Assembly: GCA_020723485.1 (NCBI GenBank)
Contig: DYIU01000002.1
Location: 529,543 to 593,542, forward strand
Origin: Acidimicrobium ferrooxidans
GTDB taxonomy: Bacteria; Actinomycetota; Geothermincolia; Fen-727; Anoxymicrobiaceae
Length of the DNA stretch: 64,000 nt
Direction of reading: 5' to 3'
Numbering within the stretch: the stretch's first letter is position 1; every line of letters begins with the position of its first letter. Positions 1-9,099 of this stretch are shown one piece after another. Under the pieces are notes generated by a model. It did no database searches, was not told the DNA's origin, and saw only the letters and a program-made list of their open reading frames with translations. Both the position numbers and the translations under genes were made by a program.

Positions 1-259
1 CCCAGACGCTTCCCGGTTTCCGTGGGGTCAGCAGCAGCAGGTACGAGTCGTCATCGAGGGTCCTGGCCCTCCCGTCTATCCAGCCGAAACAGAGCGCTTC
101 CTCGACGGCCTCCTCATAGGTCACCCCTGGTTTCCGGCTGCCCTTCTTCGAGATGACTATCCAGGCGCCAGGGGAAGCCGCGTAGTTATTCTCCAGCCAT
201 GAGCGAAGACGGCTCCGGCTCTTTGGCTCCAGTCTCTCAAGTTCATCAGCCTTCGCCAC
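1..259 (-). CDS. YdeI/OmpD-associated family protein, N-terminal part (GTG start, runs off the window edge)
   Basis: Manual minus-strand translation from GTG at 259: VAKADELERLEPKSRSRLRSWLENNYAASPGAWIVISKKGSRKPGVTYEEAVEEALCFGWIDGRARTLDDDSYLLLLTPRKPGSVW; the EALCFGWIDG motif is typical. Missed by the ATG-only track. Confidence 0.75.
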   Translation of the reverse strand, partial: MAKADELERLEPKSRSRLRSWLENNYAASPGAWIVISKKGSRKPGVTYEEAVEEALCFGWIDGRARTLDDDSYLLLLTPRKPGSVW

Positions 260-277
260 TTAACCCCCCGACGGTGA

Positions 278-527
278 AAGCAACACGTGATGATTGACTG
301 GCGTGGTGCGCTTGGAGGGATTCGAACCGCCCTCCGTCGCTTCGCTCTCCATAGGGGGGGCAGGCCCCCCTCTGGCGCTCGCTCACGCTCGCTGTCACCC
401 CCCCCGAGTCAGATTTCCGGGGGGATGCTCCCCCCGGAAAGAAATCGACCCCCCTGTCGGGGATTCGAATCCCTCCAAGCAACACGTGATGATTGACTGG
501 CGTGGTGCGCTTGGAGGGATTCGAACC
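278..527 (-). mobile_element. tRNA-3'-end-nested palindromic element A (at tRNA-Arg): 51-bp direct repeats 278-328 / 477-527 flanking a GC-rich hairpin core with an inverted T-arm copy (461-480)
   Basis: Direct comparison: identical AAGCAACACGTGATGATTGACTGGCGTGGTGCGCTTGGAGGGATTCGAACC at offset 199; inverted GGATTCGAATCCCTCCAAGC at 461-480; 12-bp hairpin TTTCCGGGGGGA-TGC-TCCCCCCGGAAA at 414-440. Confidence 0.85.
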
Positions 528-578
528 CCCGACACGTGGCTCCGGAGGCCACTGCTCTGTCCCCTGAGCTACAAGCGC
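503..578 (-). tRNA. tRNA-Arg (anticodon CCG), CCA encoded
   Basis: GCGCTTG-TA-GCTCAGGGGACAGAGC-A-GTGGC-CTCCGGA-GCCAC-GTGTC-GGGGG-TTCGAAT-CCCTC-CAAGCGC-A-CCA; cloverleaf folds, anticodon loop CTCCGGA. Confidence 0.95.
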
Positions 579-594
579 ACGGTGAAAGTGAAGG

Positions 595-1104
595 TCAGTC
601 GGCATGCTGCCGGCAGTACTCCAGGTAGCGTTCCCACTCAGGCCTGAGGGGTCCCAGCTCCAGGCTCACCGTTGCCGGCCCCCTGGGAACACCCGGCTTC
701 CGGAAGGGCTTCAGGCCGGCCTCGACAGGAAGCTTGTCGCGTTTCCTGCCGTTGCACTTCCTGCAGGCTGCGACTACGTTCTCCCAGGCGTGCCCGCCGC
801 CCCTGCTCCGCGGCACCACGTGGTCGACGGTCTCAGCCGGGCCCCCGCAGTACTGGCAGGTCCAGCTGTCGCGCGCGAACACCGCCCTGCGTGAGAGGTT
901 CGCCCGGCCGTAGTAAGGCACTTTAACGAAGTACGAGAGCCTTATCACCGACGGTATCGGTATTGTGAGCCTCTCGGAGTGGAAGGCGTACCCGTCGGAC
1001 TCTAGCACCTCTGCCTTTCCCTTGAGGAGGAGCACCACGGCGCGCCGCGCGCTCACCGCGCACAGCGGCTCGAAAGTAGCGTTCAGAAGCAGGACCCTGT
1101 TCAT
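595..1104 (-). CDS. HNH endonuclease
   Basis: ORF with CQYCGG...VDHVVPRSRGG...ENVVAACRKCNGRK HNH/zinc motif. Confidence 0.9.
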   Translation of the reverse strand: MNRVLLLNATFEPLCAVSARRAVVLLLKGKAEVLESDGYAFHSERLTIPIPSVIRLSYFVKVPYYGRANLSRRAVFARDSWTCQYCGGPAETVDHVVPRSRGGGHAWENVVAACRKCNGRKRDKLPVEAGLKPFRKPGVPRGPATVSLELGPLRPEWERYLEYCRQHAD

Positions 1105-1237
1105 AATCCCCTCAAGGGGCCGGCCGACTCTTGCTCAGTATATTACATCAACGGCCGTGGTCCGTCAGCGCCACCGAATGAGCCGGGGCCCGAGAGCCCC
1201 GGCTCAAACGCTGTTCACTACTGTTACTGATGTTGCT

Positions 1238-1262
1238 AACGCAACGAAAGTGGTCTGACCCC
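1238..1262. repeat. REP-like half-site AACGCAACGAAAGTGGTCTGACCCC
   Basis: Matches the arms of the inverted repeat at 32320-32414 (AACGCAACAAAGTGACCTGACCCC). Confidence 0.7.
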
Positions 1263-1267
1263 ATTCG

Positions 1268-2653
1268 TTACAGTTTGAACTCGGTCTTTTTGCCCCAGAT
1301 GCCGAGCGATACGCCGAGCTCCTCGTGCTCCTGGCCGGCCTCCTCGAGGGGGACGCCTTTCATGGCCGCGTCTATCGCCTGCCGGAAGGCCTTCGCGCCG
1401 GCAACCGGGCCGTACGGGTGGGCGTGTATGCCCCCGCCCGAGCCTATCATCACCTCGTTGCCGAGTTCGCGGACGATGTCGGGCACGTTCGTTGGCGTTA
1501 TGCCCCCCGAGGGCATGGGCATGGTGGGCTTGAGGTCGCCGAACGGGTAGGTCAGGCACATCGTGGTCTGGCGGAACCGCTCCGGCAGGTACGGCGCCTT
1601 GCCGCCGAGCGCGAACGGGACGACCAGGAAGTCCGCGCCGCAGAGCCTCGGTATCTTGCCCAGCATTATCCACGAAGAGACACCGTGTTCCGGCGACATG
1701 TAGAAGGCTCCGGCGCAGTCCATGTGCGCGAGGACGGGCAGGTTGACCTGGTTGTCCTCGGCGATGGACCTCATGGCTTCGGGACCGACGGCCAGGTAGT
1801 TGACCATCAGGGCGTTTCCGCCGGCGTCCTTCACCGCACGAGCCAGGTCGAGCATCTTGGGCAGGCGGTCGGTGATGTTGACCGTGTAGAGGGTGTGCTC
1901 GCCGGTCTCCTCGAAGACGCGCTTTTCCATCTTCATGTAGGCTTTGACCCTCTTGATGACGCCGTTATACGCCATGTCCGCGATGAGCTCGTCGTCCTTG
2001 ACCACGTCACACCCTCCGAGGGCGGCCTTGTAGAAGAGGTCCGTTCCGACATCGAGAGGATATCCGCTGCAGGGTTTTATCATGTTGTTGAGAAGGGGGC
2101 GCCTCTTGTTCTTCGGGATGCCGAGAGACTTATAAACCCCGTCGATACCGAACCTGGGCCCCTGGAACCCGTCGAGCAGTACCCTGGGCATCCGCAGGTC
2201 GAGGAGCTTTATCTTCCCGCCCATGCTGATGTTGCCGAGGCACGCCGTCAGGAGCATCGGGATCTGTGACTCGATGTTGGCGGCCGGGAAGGCCACCTGG
2301 GCGATGTACTGGCGGTCCGTAACGTCCGCCGGGACTATCCACTCGTACTCCGGGGCCTCGTAGATGGCGATGACCTTCGCCACGTGCTGCGCCCGGATCT
2401 CGGGGGTCTCCATCGGCGTCGGCGTCCAGGTGCCGGTCGACTGCTCGATCGCGAGCACCGGCGCGAGCGCGACGACGTCCAGCTCTTTCGGGAACGAGAT
2501 GTAGTAGGTTGCTATGACGTGGTTCTCGAAGTCTATCCCCTCCGGCAGGGCGCGCGGCTCGGCGTCGTACGGCCCGAGCTCGCAGACGTCCGCCGCGGCG
2601 GCCTTCTTCGGCGCCGCTTTCTTCGACGCTGCTTTCTTCTTTGCTGCTGGCAT
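1268..2653 (-). CDS. RuBisCO-like protein (RLP, form IV-type) with Lys/Ala-rich N-terminal extension
   Basis: RuBisCO large-chain features GGCDVVKDDE (K201/D203/E204 equivalents), MIKPCSG, PSGGI, GSGGGIHAHPYGPVAGAKAFRQA; several substrate-binding residues substituted. Start supported by AAGGAGG Shine-Dalgarno upstream of ATG. Confidence 0.85.
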   Translation of the reverse strand: MPAAKKKAASKKAAPKKAAAADVCELGPYDAEPRALPEGIDFENHVIATYYISFPKELDVVALAPVLAIEQSTGTWTPTPMETPEIRAQHVAKVIAIYEAPEYEWIVPADVTDRQYIAQVAFPAANIESQIPMLLTACLGNISMGGKIKLLDLRMPRVLLDGFQGPRFGIDGVYKSLGIPKNKRRPLLNNMIKPCSGYPLDVGTDLFYKAALGGCDVVKDDELIADMAYNGVIKRVKAYMKMEKRVFEETGEHTLYTVNITDRLPKMLDLARAVKDAGGNALMVNYLAVGPEAMRSIAEDNQVNLPVLAHMDCAGAFYMSPEHGVSSWIMLGKIPRLCGADFLVVPFALGGKAPYLPERFRQTTMCLTYPFGDLKPTMPMPSGGITPTNVPDIVRELGNEVMIGSGGGIHAHPYGPVAGAKAFRQAIDAAMKGVPLEEAGQEHEELGVSLGIWGKKTEFKL

Positions 2654-2723
2654 CCTGGTCCTCCTTATCCTTAAACCTCTACCGGCTTTCTCTTTCCGTC
2701 CATCTATCGTCTCGCCGCCGGGC

Positions 2724-4256
2724 TCAGCCCTTGTCGGCGTTTATCCTCCGGTACAGCTTCTTGAGGCTCCTGTAGGACTCCTTGAACGTCTCGAAGCTCT
2801 TCTCGTAGAGACCGGCGTACTCGCTCCTGGGCTTGAAAGTATCACGCACCTTGACGACGTTGCGCAGCGAGGGGTAGTCGGGATACGCGCCCAGCCCCAC
2901 CGCGGCGATCAGCGCCGCGCCGCGCGCTCCGGAGTGCTGCGGCTCGGCCACCGCCTCGATCGTCACCCCCATCACGTCGGCGAATATCTGCATCCACAGG
3001 TCGCTCTTCGCCCCGCCGCCTATCGCCCTGAGGAGAACGTCATTGAATCCGCAGGAGCGGACGCCCTCCAGCATCCAGCGGCCGTGCAGCGCAACGCCCT
3101 CGAAGACGGCCCGCACCATGTCGCGGCCACGGTGGTCCAGGCTCAGGTTGAGGAAGCCGCCCCGCACCGTGGTGTCGGGGATGGGCGAGCGCTCACCGTA
3201 CATCCAAGGATTGAATATGAGGCCGTGGCTACCCGGCTCGGCGGTGGAGGCGACCTCGTTCAGGAAATCCATCAGCTCGAGGTCGGCGCTCTGCTCTATG
3301 TCGCAGGGCAGCAGGTGCTCGCTGAACCACTTGAAGCACGCGCCGGCGCTCTCCGTCTCGGACACCAGTATGTGCCGGTTGGGGTCGGCGGAGGCAATGC
3401 TCACTATGCCCATGCGCCCGTTGTTCACGGACTTCGGCATGGTGACCGCTATCCACCCCGAGGACCCGACGTACACGTGGCCCTGCCCGTCTATCAGCGC
3501 CCCCGAGCCGACCGTGGCGCTCGGCACGTCGCCGGTCCCCGCGAACACCGGGATCCCCGGCGGCAGGTTCATCTCCTCGGCCGCCTTTCCCGTCAGTTCT
3601 CCGGCCTTGTCGTGCGAGGCCGCGAGGCGCGGCATCTTGTCTGTGTCTATCCTGAACAACTTGAAGAGAGTGTAATCCCAGTCCTTCTTCTTGAAGTTGA
3701 ACCCGCCGGTCGCGGAGGCGGCGGAGTAGTCATAGACGAACTCGCCGCAGGAGCGGTGGACGAGGTAGCTGTCCACCTCCAGTATCTTGTGCGCCGCGTT
3801 GTAGATCCCGAGCTCGTGCTGTTTGAGCCACATCAGTTTCGCAATGACGTCCTTGCCTGTCGGAATCCCTCCGGCAACGGCGAGGAGCAGGGGTTTGGTC
3901 AGCCAGCGGACTATCTTGTCCGCCTGCTCCTGGGCGCGGCCGTCCAGCCAGATTATGGCCGGCCGGAGCGGCTTTCCCTCCGGGTCGACAGGGAGCACTC
4001 CCAGCATCTGCGTCGAGAAGACGATGCCGGCCACACGGGAGGGGTCCACCCCCGTCTCCGCGAGGACCTCGCGTGTCGTCCCGGTAACAGCCTGCCACCA
4101 GTCGTCGGGGTCCTGCTCGGCCCAGTTCTCCCTGGGAAAGCTCGTCTCGTAGGGGGAAAAGCGGTCCGCGAGGATGTTCCCCTCCAGGTCGCATAGGGCT
4201 GCCTTGCTGCCCCCGGTCCCGACGTCGTGGGCTATCAGGTACCTGTCTTGCGACAC
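2724..4256 (-). CDS. FGGY-family carbohydrate kinase (xylulokinase-like)
   Basis: HDVGTGGSKAALCDLEGNIL, IIWLDGRAQ, AIGGGAKSDLWMQIFADVMG, HSGARGAALIAAVGLG motifs. Confidence 0.9.
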   Translation of the reverse strand: MSQDRYLIAHDVGTGGSKAALCDLEGNILADRFSPYETSFPRENWAEQDPDDWWQAVTGTTREVLAETGVDPSRVAGIVFSTQMLGVLPVDPEGKPLRPAIIWLDGRAQEQADKIVRWLTKPLLLAVAGGIPTGKDVIAKLMWLKQHELGIYNAAHKILEVDSYLVHRSCGEFVYDYSAASATGGFNFKKKDWDYTLFKLFRIDTDKMPRLAASHDKAGELTGKAAEEMNLPPGIPVFAGTGDVPSATVGSGALIDGQGHVYVGSSGWIAVTMPKSVNNGRMGIVSIASADPNRHILVSETESAGACFKWFSEHLLPCDIEQSADLELMDFLNEVASTAEPGSHGLIFNPWMYGERSPIPDTTVRGGFLNLSLDHRGRDMVRAVFEGVALHGRWMLEGVRSCGFNDVLLRAIGGGAKSDLWMQIFADVMGVTIEAVAEPQHSGARGAALIAAVGLGAYPDYPSLRNVVKVRDTFKPRSEYAGLYEKSFETFKESYRSLKKLYRRINADKG

Positions 4257-4903
4257 TCGGCATCACCCCTCTTCCCCCCGCCTGAGGCGGGACCGTCCGC
4301 GCCGGCGCCGTCGAGAAGCAGCGTGAGCGCGGCCTGTTTCATGTTCCTGCCCACCGAATCGAACCGCCTTCCGGTGCCGATGATGGTCCCGTAGAAATCG
4401 AGTCCCTCCGTCATGGCTATAACGAGGTCGGCCATCTGGCGGGGTTCCATCTCCCTTACGACCCCGAGCTCCATCAACCGGCCGAACTCCACGGAGAGCA
4501 TGTCGGCGAACCGCGAGTACATGCGCCTGAAGCGCTTGTGTATCTCCTTGTTGTGAAACCCAAGATAGTGACACGCGTTGAACACGCTCTGGTCTACGTA
4601 GACCATCCAATCCCTGCTGAAGAGCATTTCGAGGATGGCGGAAAGGCGCTCCTGCGGGTCCTCGATGTCCCCGATCCAGCCGAGGTAGGTCTCGCCGTAC
4701 TGCTGGGCGATATAATCCACCAGCGCGAGCGTCATCTGCTCCTTGGTTGAGAAGTAGTGGATCAGGAGGCTCGGGTGCACTCCCATCGAGCCCGCTATCT
4801 TGGCGAGCGACGAGCCCTCGATGCCCTCTTCGCCCAGCACCTTGTAGAAGTGCTCGAGGATCTCCTGCTTCCTGATGGGCGCCCTGTCGCTCGGCCTGGC
4901 CAT
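4235..4903 (-). CDS. TetR-family transcriptional regulator
   Basis: N-terminal HTH: IRKQEILEHFYKVLGEEGIEGSSLAKIAGSMGVHPSLLIHYFSTKEQM. Confidence 0.9.
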   Translation of the reverse strand: MARPSDRAPIRKQEILEHFYKVLGEEGIEGSSLAKIAGSMGVHPSLLIHYFSTKEQMTLALVDYIAQQYGETYLGWIGDIEDPQERLSAILEMLFSRDWMVYVDQSVFNACHYLGFHNKEIHKRFRRMYSRFADMLSVEFGRLMELGVVREMEPRQMADLVIAMTEGLDFYGTIIGTGRRFDSVGRNMKQAALTLLLDGAGADGPASGGGKRGDAECRKTGT

Positions 4904-4980
4904 GATTAATTCACCGAACCTTCAATTAATTATCCAGGATAATAGAACGCGGCGCGCGGCAAAGTCAAGGAACTTCCCTC

Positions 4981-5661
4981 TCAGGCCAGCGGTCGGGGAG
5001 CACGGCAGGCCAGGCGCTCGGCGGCGAGCGCCCCCAGCGCGGCGAGGTCTTCCGTATGGAGGTAGAAAGGGGCGCTGGGCCTGAAGAGCACGCGCGCTTC
5101 CCCGGCTACATCCTCGCAGGCCGGCCATAACACTACCAGGAGGGGGACCCTGGGCAGGGCCGGTATCAGGAAGGCGTACCTGCCGGCGTCTTCCGGCTCT
5201 CCCCCCAGCGCGGCGGCCGCATCCGCGAAAGCATCCGGGGCTTCCCCGAAGTGCCGGGCCAGCTTCGCCTCGGCCATCGCCTCGAAAGCGCGTGAGAAAT
5301 CCCTGCCCCCCGGCATGTCGCGGTAGGCGAGCCACCCTTCGGCCCGCAGCGGCTCTCCCCGGTAGAACAGGTAGTGGAGCGCGATTATCGCCGTCGCCCC
5401 CGAGAGCCTCCTCCCCTCATCGCCCGTCACCTCGCCGGTGGCTGACGCCACACGAACCTCCGCTCCCAGGAACGGCAGCACGAAAGTTCCCGCTTCCTCG
5501 TCGAACGCGATGCCGCGCTCCGCGGCCGCCATTACCGGGTCCAGGGCCCGCACCGACTCGACCGCCTTCGCCTCCGCAATCGCGTACGCCCCGCGGTCCT
5601 CGAACATCATCGGCAAGGAAGCAGCACCTCCGTTTTGCGTCAACTCCTGTAGAATACACAC
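4981..5661 (-). CDS. DUF3786 domain-containing protein
   Basis: ORF resembles DUF3786 (FEDRGAYAIAEAKAVE..., ALHYLFYRGE, FEAMAEAKLARHFG, PVLLVVLWPA-like core). Confidence 0.6.
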   Translation of the reverse strand: MCILQELTQNGGAASLPMMFEDRGAYAIAEAKAVESVRALDPVMAAAERGIAFDEEAGTFVLPFLGAEVRVASATGEVTGDEGRRLSGATAIIALHYLFYRGEPLRAEGWLAYRDMPGGRDFSRAFEAMAEAKLARHFGEAPDAFADAAAALGGEPEDAGRYAFLIPALPRVPLLVVLWPACEDVAGEARVLFRPSAPFYLHTEDLAALGALAAERLACRAPRPLA

Positions 5662-5691
5662 GTACCGTAGCTATTCTAGCAGGGGAACATA

Positions 5692-6147
5692 TTGCACTGG
5701 ACGACTCACGTAGTGGCCGGGGCGGCCGCGGGCTACCTGGTCGGGAGCCCCGTGCCCGCCGCTCTTCTCGGTTTCGCGAGCCACCCGCTGCTCGATATGG
5801 CCCCCCACTACGACCCGGACTCGGAGGTCGGCTACGTGCTGGACGCGGCGACCGGCTGCGTCGCCATGTCGCTCCTGGCCGCGAACGGGGCCATCCGAAG
5901 GACGGACAGGCATCGCGCCGCGCTCTGGGGTGCCGTCGGGAGCGCGCTCCCTGACCTCGAGCTGCTGGTCAAGCTGGTCGACAGGGATTTCGAGACCGAG
6001 AGCTACATCTTCCCGTGGCACAACGGGAAGCTCCCGCACCGTCAGACCCATTTCGCGGGCTCGACCCTGCTGCAGCTCGCGCTGGTGCTGGTGATGCTCA
6101 GGCTGATAGCGGGCAGGGTGAAGAAGAGGCGCCTCAGGCAAGCTTGA
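5692..6147 (+). CDS. Putative membrane-associated metal-dependent hydrolase-like protein (YdjM-like)
   Basis: [43 protein letters not shown]: His/Asp arrangement and TM segments. Confidence 0.5.
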   Translation: MHWTTHVVAGAAAGYLVGSPVPAALLGFASHPLLDMAPHYDPDSEVGYVLDAATGCVAMSLLAANGAIRRTDRHRAALWGAVGSALPDLELLVKLVDRDFETESYIFPWHNGKLPHRQTHFAGSTLLQLALVLVMLRLIAGRVKKRRLRQA

Positions 6148-6880
6148 GCAGCTGGTGCACCCGTGGGATGACGCGTACGTCGGGATAGAGCTCGAGCGCC
6201 CTCCGCTGCATATCGAGCAGCGGGCCGCCGCCGAGCCCGACCTCGCCGCGCCGGCCTGTCACCGGCTGTATCACTATCGTCGCGTCACGGCCCGAGGCCT
6301 TGACCAGCTTCACACCGGCCATGACCTCCTGTGCGTCGAACTCCTCGGTGACGACGAGCTTGACGAAGAGGTGCGGGACCTCGCAGGCTTTCAGGAACTC
6401 GAGGTTCACCTCGAACCTCTCCTCCTCACCTGTGCAGGACGGGAGTTTGAGGTCGGCCGATATGTAGTCGACGTGCTCCACTATGCCGGGAAGCTCCTCC
6501 GGAAAGGTGCTGTTCGTCTCCAGGTATATACTGTGGCCCCCGGCCTTTAGAGTGGAGACGAGCTCACGGACGAAGTCCGGCTGGACCAGCGGCTCGCCCC
6601 CCGTGATCGACACGGAGTGATGACCCGGCACCCGCAGCTTCTCCACGAAACCGAGGACGTCCGGTACGACCATGGTGTTGGGGAAGTAATCGTACCGGCC
6701 GGTGCCGGGGATCGTCTCTATCCTGCACGTGGCGGCGGGCCTCCTTGCCTGAGGCGTATCGCAGTATGCGCACCCCAGGTTGCAGCCCCCGAGCCTGACG
6801 AACACCTGGCGCACTCCGAGCAGGGGCCCTTCCCCCTGGATCGAGTCGAATATCTCTTCGACGTTACCGCGTGTCGCCAA
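6134..6880 (-). CDS. queE: 7-carboxy-7-deazaguanine synthase (radical SAM)
   Basis: [56 protein letters not shown]. Confidence 0.92.
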   Translation of the reverse strand: MATRGNVEEIFDSIQGEGPLLGVRQVFVRLGGCNLGCAYCDTPQARRPAATCRIETIPGTGRYDYFPNTMVVPDVLGFVEKLRVPGHHSVSITGGEPLVQPDFVRELVSTLKAGGHSIYLETNSTFPEELPGIVEHVDYISADLKLPSCTGEEERFEVNLEFLKACEVPHLFVKLVVTEEFDAQEVMAGVKLVKASGRDATIVIQPVTGRRGEVGLGGGPLLDMQRRALELYPDVRVIPRVHQLLKLA

Positions 6881-6931
6881 ACTGCAGTCCTTTCATTCCA
6901 GCCGGAGAATCAAGACGGCCGGGAGCCGGCG

Positions 6932-7516
6932 CTACAGCACGGGCCGGACCTTGCTCGAGTCGGTCTTGACGTTCTTTATCTCTTCGATGAAAAGCCTGGC
7001 AACGTCCACCGCGAACCGGTCGACGTCATCGACTCCCAGCTCCTCCAACCCTGCGGTCACAACGGGCGTGCCCTCGGTGGTGATGTTGAGGCCCAGGTGT
7101 ATGAGCCCGGACACCGGGCTCACGGTGGCCACGGACACGCTGAGCTTGCCCCGCTCTTTCGCCCCCGGGGCTGTCGCGAAGATGTTGTCGAACTCGCGCT
7201 CTATCTCGGCGTCCTCATCCACTACGTCCTGCAGGGCCTCCATCACCACGCCGACGAGCAGCCGCTGGGCAAGCACTATCTCGCCTATCCCCACCCCGAA
7301 GAGCTCGATCAGGAAGTGGAGCATGTCGGCGGAGGCGATAGTCGCGTGCTTGCGCTTGTCCTCCATGTCGACCATGAACTCGTCGGCCACGTTGCAGGGG
7401 CCCCTGAAGGATATGACGCTGTCTCCCAGGACATCGAAGTTGGCATACGCCCAGAGGGGCGCGAGCTGGGAGCCGTCGTACTCGATGTTCTTACCCTTGA
7501 GGTACTTGCCTTTCAA
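6932..7516 (-). CDS. DUF366 family protein
   Basis: LAPLWAYANFDVLGDSVISFRGPCNVADEFMVDMEDK...; lies between queD and queE. Confidence 0.7.
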   Translation of the reverse strand: MKGKYLKGKNIEYDGSQLAPLWAYANFDVLGDSVISFRGPCNVADEFMVDMEDKRKHATIASADMLHFLIELFGVGIGEIVLAQRLLVGVVMEALQDVVDEDAEIEREFDNIFATAPGAKERGKLSVSVATVSPVSGLIHLGLNITTEGTPVVTAGLEELGVDDVDRFAVDVARLFIEEIKNVKTDSSKVRPVL

Positions 7517-7613
7517 GACCGGTCTCCTCCGAAGCGTGAATCCGCTTGACGTTTCGCTGTCAGGCTTGCCGCGTTCCAGCCAGATATTCTATCGTCACCG
7601 GGCCGGGAAGTCA

Positions 7614-7988
7614 TCAGGCCGAATACCGCGCCATGGCGTCCGGTGACTCCCAGACGGCGACCGACTGGAGGCTCGCGGTCCAGCCTGCGCGCGCGGCTAT
7701 GTCCGTTAGCCTGTCGTAGAGTACCCTGGCGACGTTCTCGGCGGTCGGTTGAAGCCCGCTGAACTGCTCGATCTCGTTGAGATAGCGGTGGTCCAGGGGG
7801 CCTATCGCCTCCTGCAGCGCCCCGACGGCATCCTCGAAATCTATGACCAGGCCGCCCGGGCCGGTGTCCGGCGAGCCGAAAACCGCTTCCACCCGCCAAG
7901 TATGCCCGTGCGTGCGCGAGCACTTCCCCGGGTGCCCTTCCAGGTGATGGGCGGCGCTGAAATGGCTCTTCACGCTGATACTGTACAT
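7614..7988 (-). CDS. queD: 6-carboxytetrahydropterin synthase
   Basis: MYSISVKSHFSAAHHLEGHPGKCSRTHGHTWRVEAVF...LDHRYLNEI; internal ATG at 7988 preferred over the 8189 start. Confidence 0.92.
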   Translation of the reverse strand: MYSISVKSHFSAAHHLEGHPGKCSRTHGHTWRVEAVFGSPDTGPGGLVIDFEDAVGALQEAIGPLDHRYLNEIEQFSGLQPTAENVARVLYDRLTDIAARAGWTASLQSVAVWESPDAMARYSA

Positions 7989-8031
7989 GCGGTCCGCCTC
8001 TGGTGAGAGATGGGATGCACGAAAGATTATA

Positions 8032-9099
8032 TCACGGGGCCGGCGGCCTCCCGGGCTCCGAGGGCAGTCCCTGGGGGCCCAGGTTCTCGCCCAGGACCTG
8101 GATGAAGTTCTCCAGGCGCGCCCTCGCCGTGGCGCCCAGGCCGCCGGGGCAATCGCACTCAATAGTGAGAAGAGGCGCCTCGAGCACACGCGAGAAGATG
8201 ACGTCCTCCATGTTGCGGTGACAGAAGCTCTGCACGTAGTGGACCAGACCGTCCAGCCGCCTTCTGCCGGCCTCGAGGTTTATGTCGCGGGCCCTGCCCC
8301 TGACGCTGTAGGGGTACGTGTACGACAGGTACTGATCGACCAGGTCCGTTGACGCCCCCGGCATCGAGAACTGGCGCTGGACCTCCAGGAACACGAACCG
8401 TGCTCCGAGCGATTCCGCGAGCGGGAAAAGGCCGGGCTCGATGGGGGGCACGCCTATGTATCCCAGCCTTACCTCCCGGGAAAAGGGAAGGCCCGAGCGC
8501 TCGTCCAGGGGCTGCCTGGCAGCGGCCTCAGCGGTGAAGGCCTCCAGCCGCCGGCCGAACGCCTCCGGGTCTCCGCAGAAGTCACTCGAGCTCACAAGCC
8601 AGGCGTGCGCTTCCTCTCCGCTCACTCTTCCTTCCCGCCAGCACAGTACGTCCAGCCGCTCCAGCATCCCCCGGACCGGCGTGAGGCGGGCCTTCCACTC
8701 CTCGGCCGCGTCCGCCGTCGTCCCGAGCCGGCTGCAGAAACGCTGGAGCTCGCACTCCATCTCCCGCGGGTCGGGGGGCAGCGGGTAGGCGAACGGGATA
8801 ACCTCCACTCCTTCGAGCTCGAGGGCTTCGAGCAGGACCTCTGTTCCGGAGCAGTCGCCCCTTATGACCCCGATGACCCGGCCGGGTCCTCCGGAAGATG
8901 CCACCGCACCGTAGATCCCCTTCAGCCAGGCGCAGGACCCCTGGGGAAAACCCCGTGTGAGCGCCAGTTCCACCAGGGCGTCTCTGTCGGGGTGTGAGAT
9001 GAACACGTTGTTGAGGTCCAGGGGGACAAGGCCGGCTGCGAGCACCGCCTCCACGGGTACCGTGGTCGTGAGTCCGACCCGGCGATCCGGTTCAGGCAT
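8032..9099 (-). CDS. 2-hydroxyacyl-CoA dehydratase D-component-like protein
   Basis: VGLTTTVPVEAVLAAGLVPLDLNNVF, GVIRGDCSGTE, SFCHRNMEDVIFS, ECDCPGG (HgdB/FldC-type layout). Confidence 0.75.
   Translation of the reverse strand: MPEPDRRVGLTTTVPVEAVLAAGLVPLDLNNVFISHPDRDALVELALTRGFPQGSCAWLKGIYGAVASSGGPGRVIGVIRGDCSGTEVLLEALELEGVEVIPFAYPLPPDPREMECELQRFCSRLGTTADAAEEWKARLTPVRGMLERLDVLCWREGRVSGEEAHAWLVSSSDFCGDPEAFGRRLEAFTAEAAARQPLDERSGLPFSREVRLGYIGVPPIEPGLFPLAESLGARFVFLEVQRQFSMPGASTDLVDQYLSYTYPYSVRGRARDINLEAGRRRLDGLVHYVQSFCHRNMEDVIFSRVLEAPLLTIECDCPGGLGATARARLENFIQVLGENLGPQGLPSEPGRPPAP

Noticed and set aside
278-527. Element at tRNA-Arg as a plain integrative-element att duplication or a tRNA intron
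   Set aside because: Only about 150 bp lie between the repeats, no integrase is present, an inverted T-arm copy exists, and the intact tRNA is uninterrupted.
246-647. ORFs of 119, 69 and 117 aa around the tRNA-Arg element
   Set aside because: They run through the tRNA gene and its repeat element; translations are by-products of palindromic GC-rich sequence.
2514-4196. 560-aa plus-strand ORF antisense to the FGGY kinase (similar: 1325-2269, 20971-22605, 41445-43112, 26252-27310, 30241-31449)
   Set aside because: High-GC mirror ORFs with low-complexity Arg/Ala/Pro/Gly composition and no recognisable domains; the opposite strand encodes clear families.
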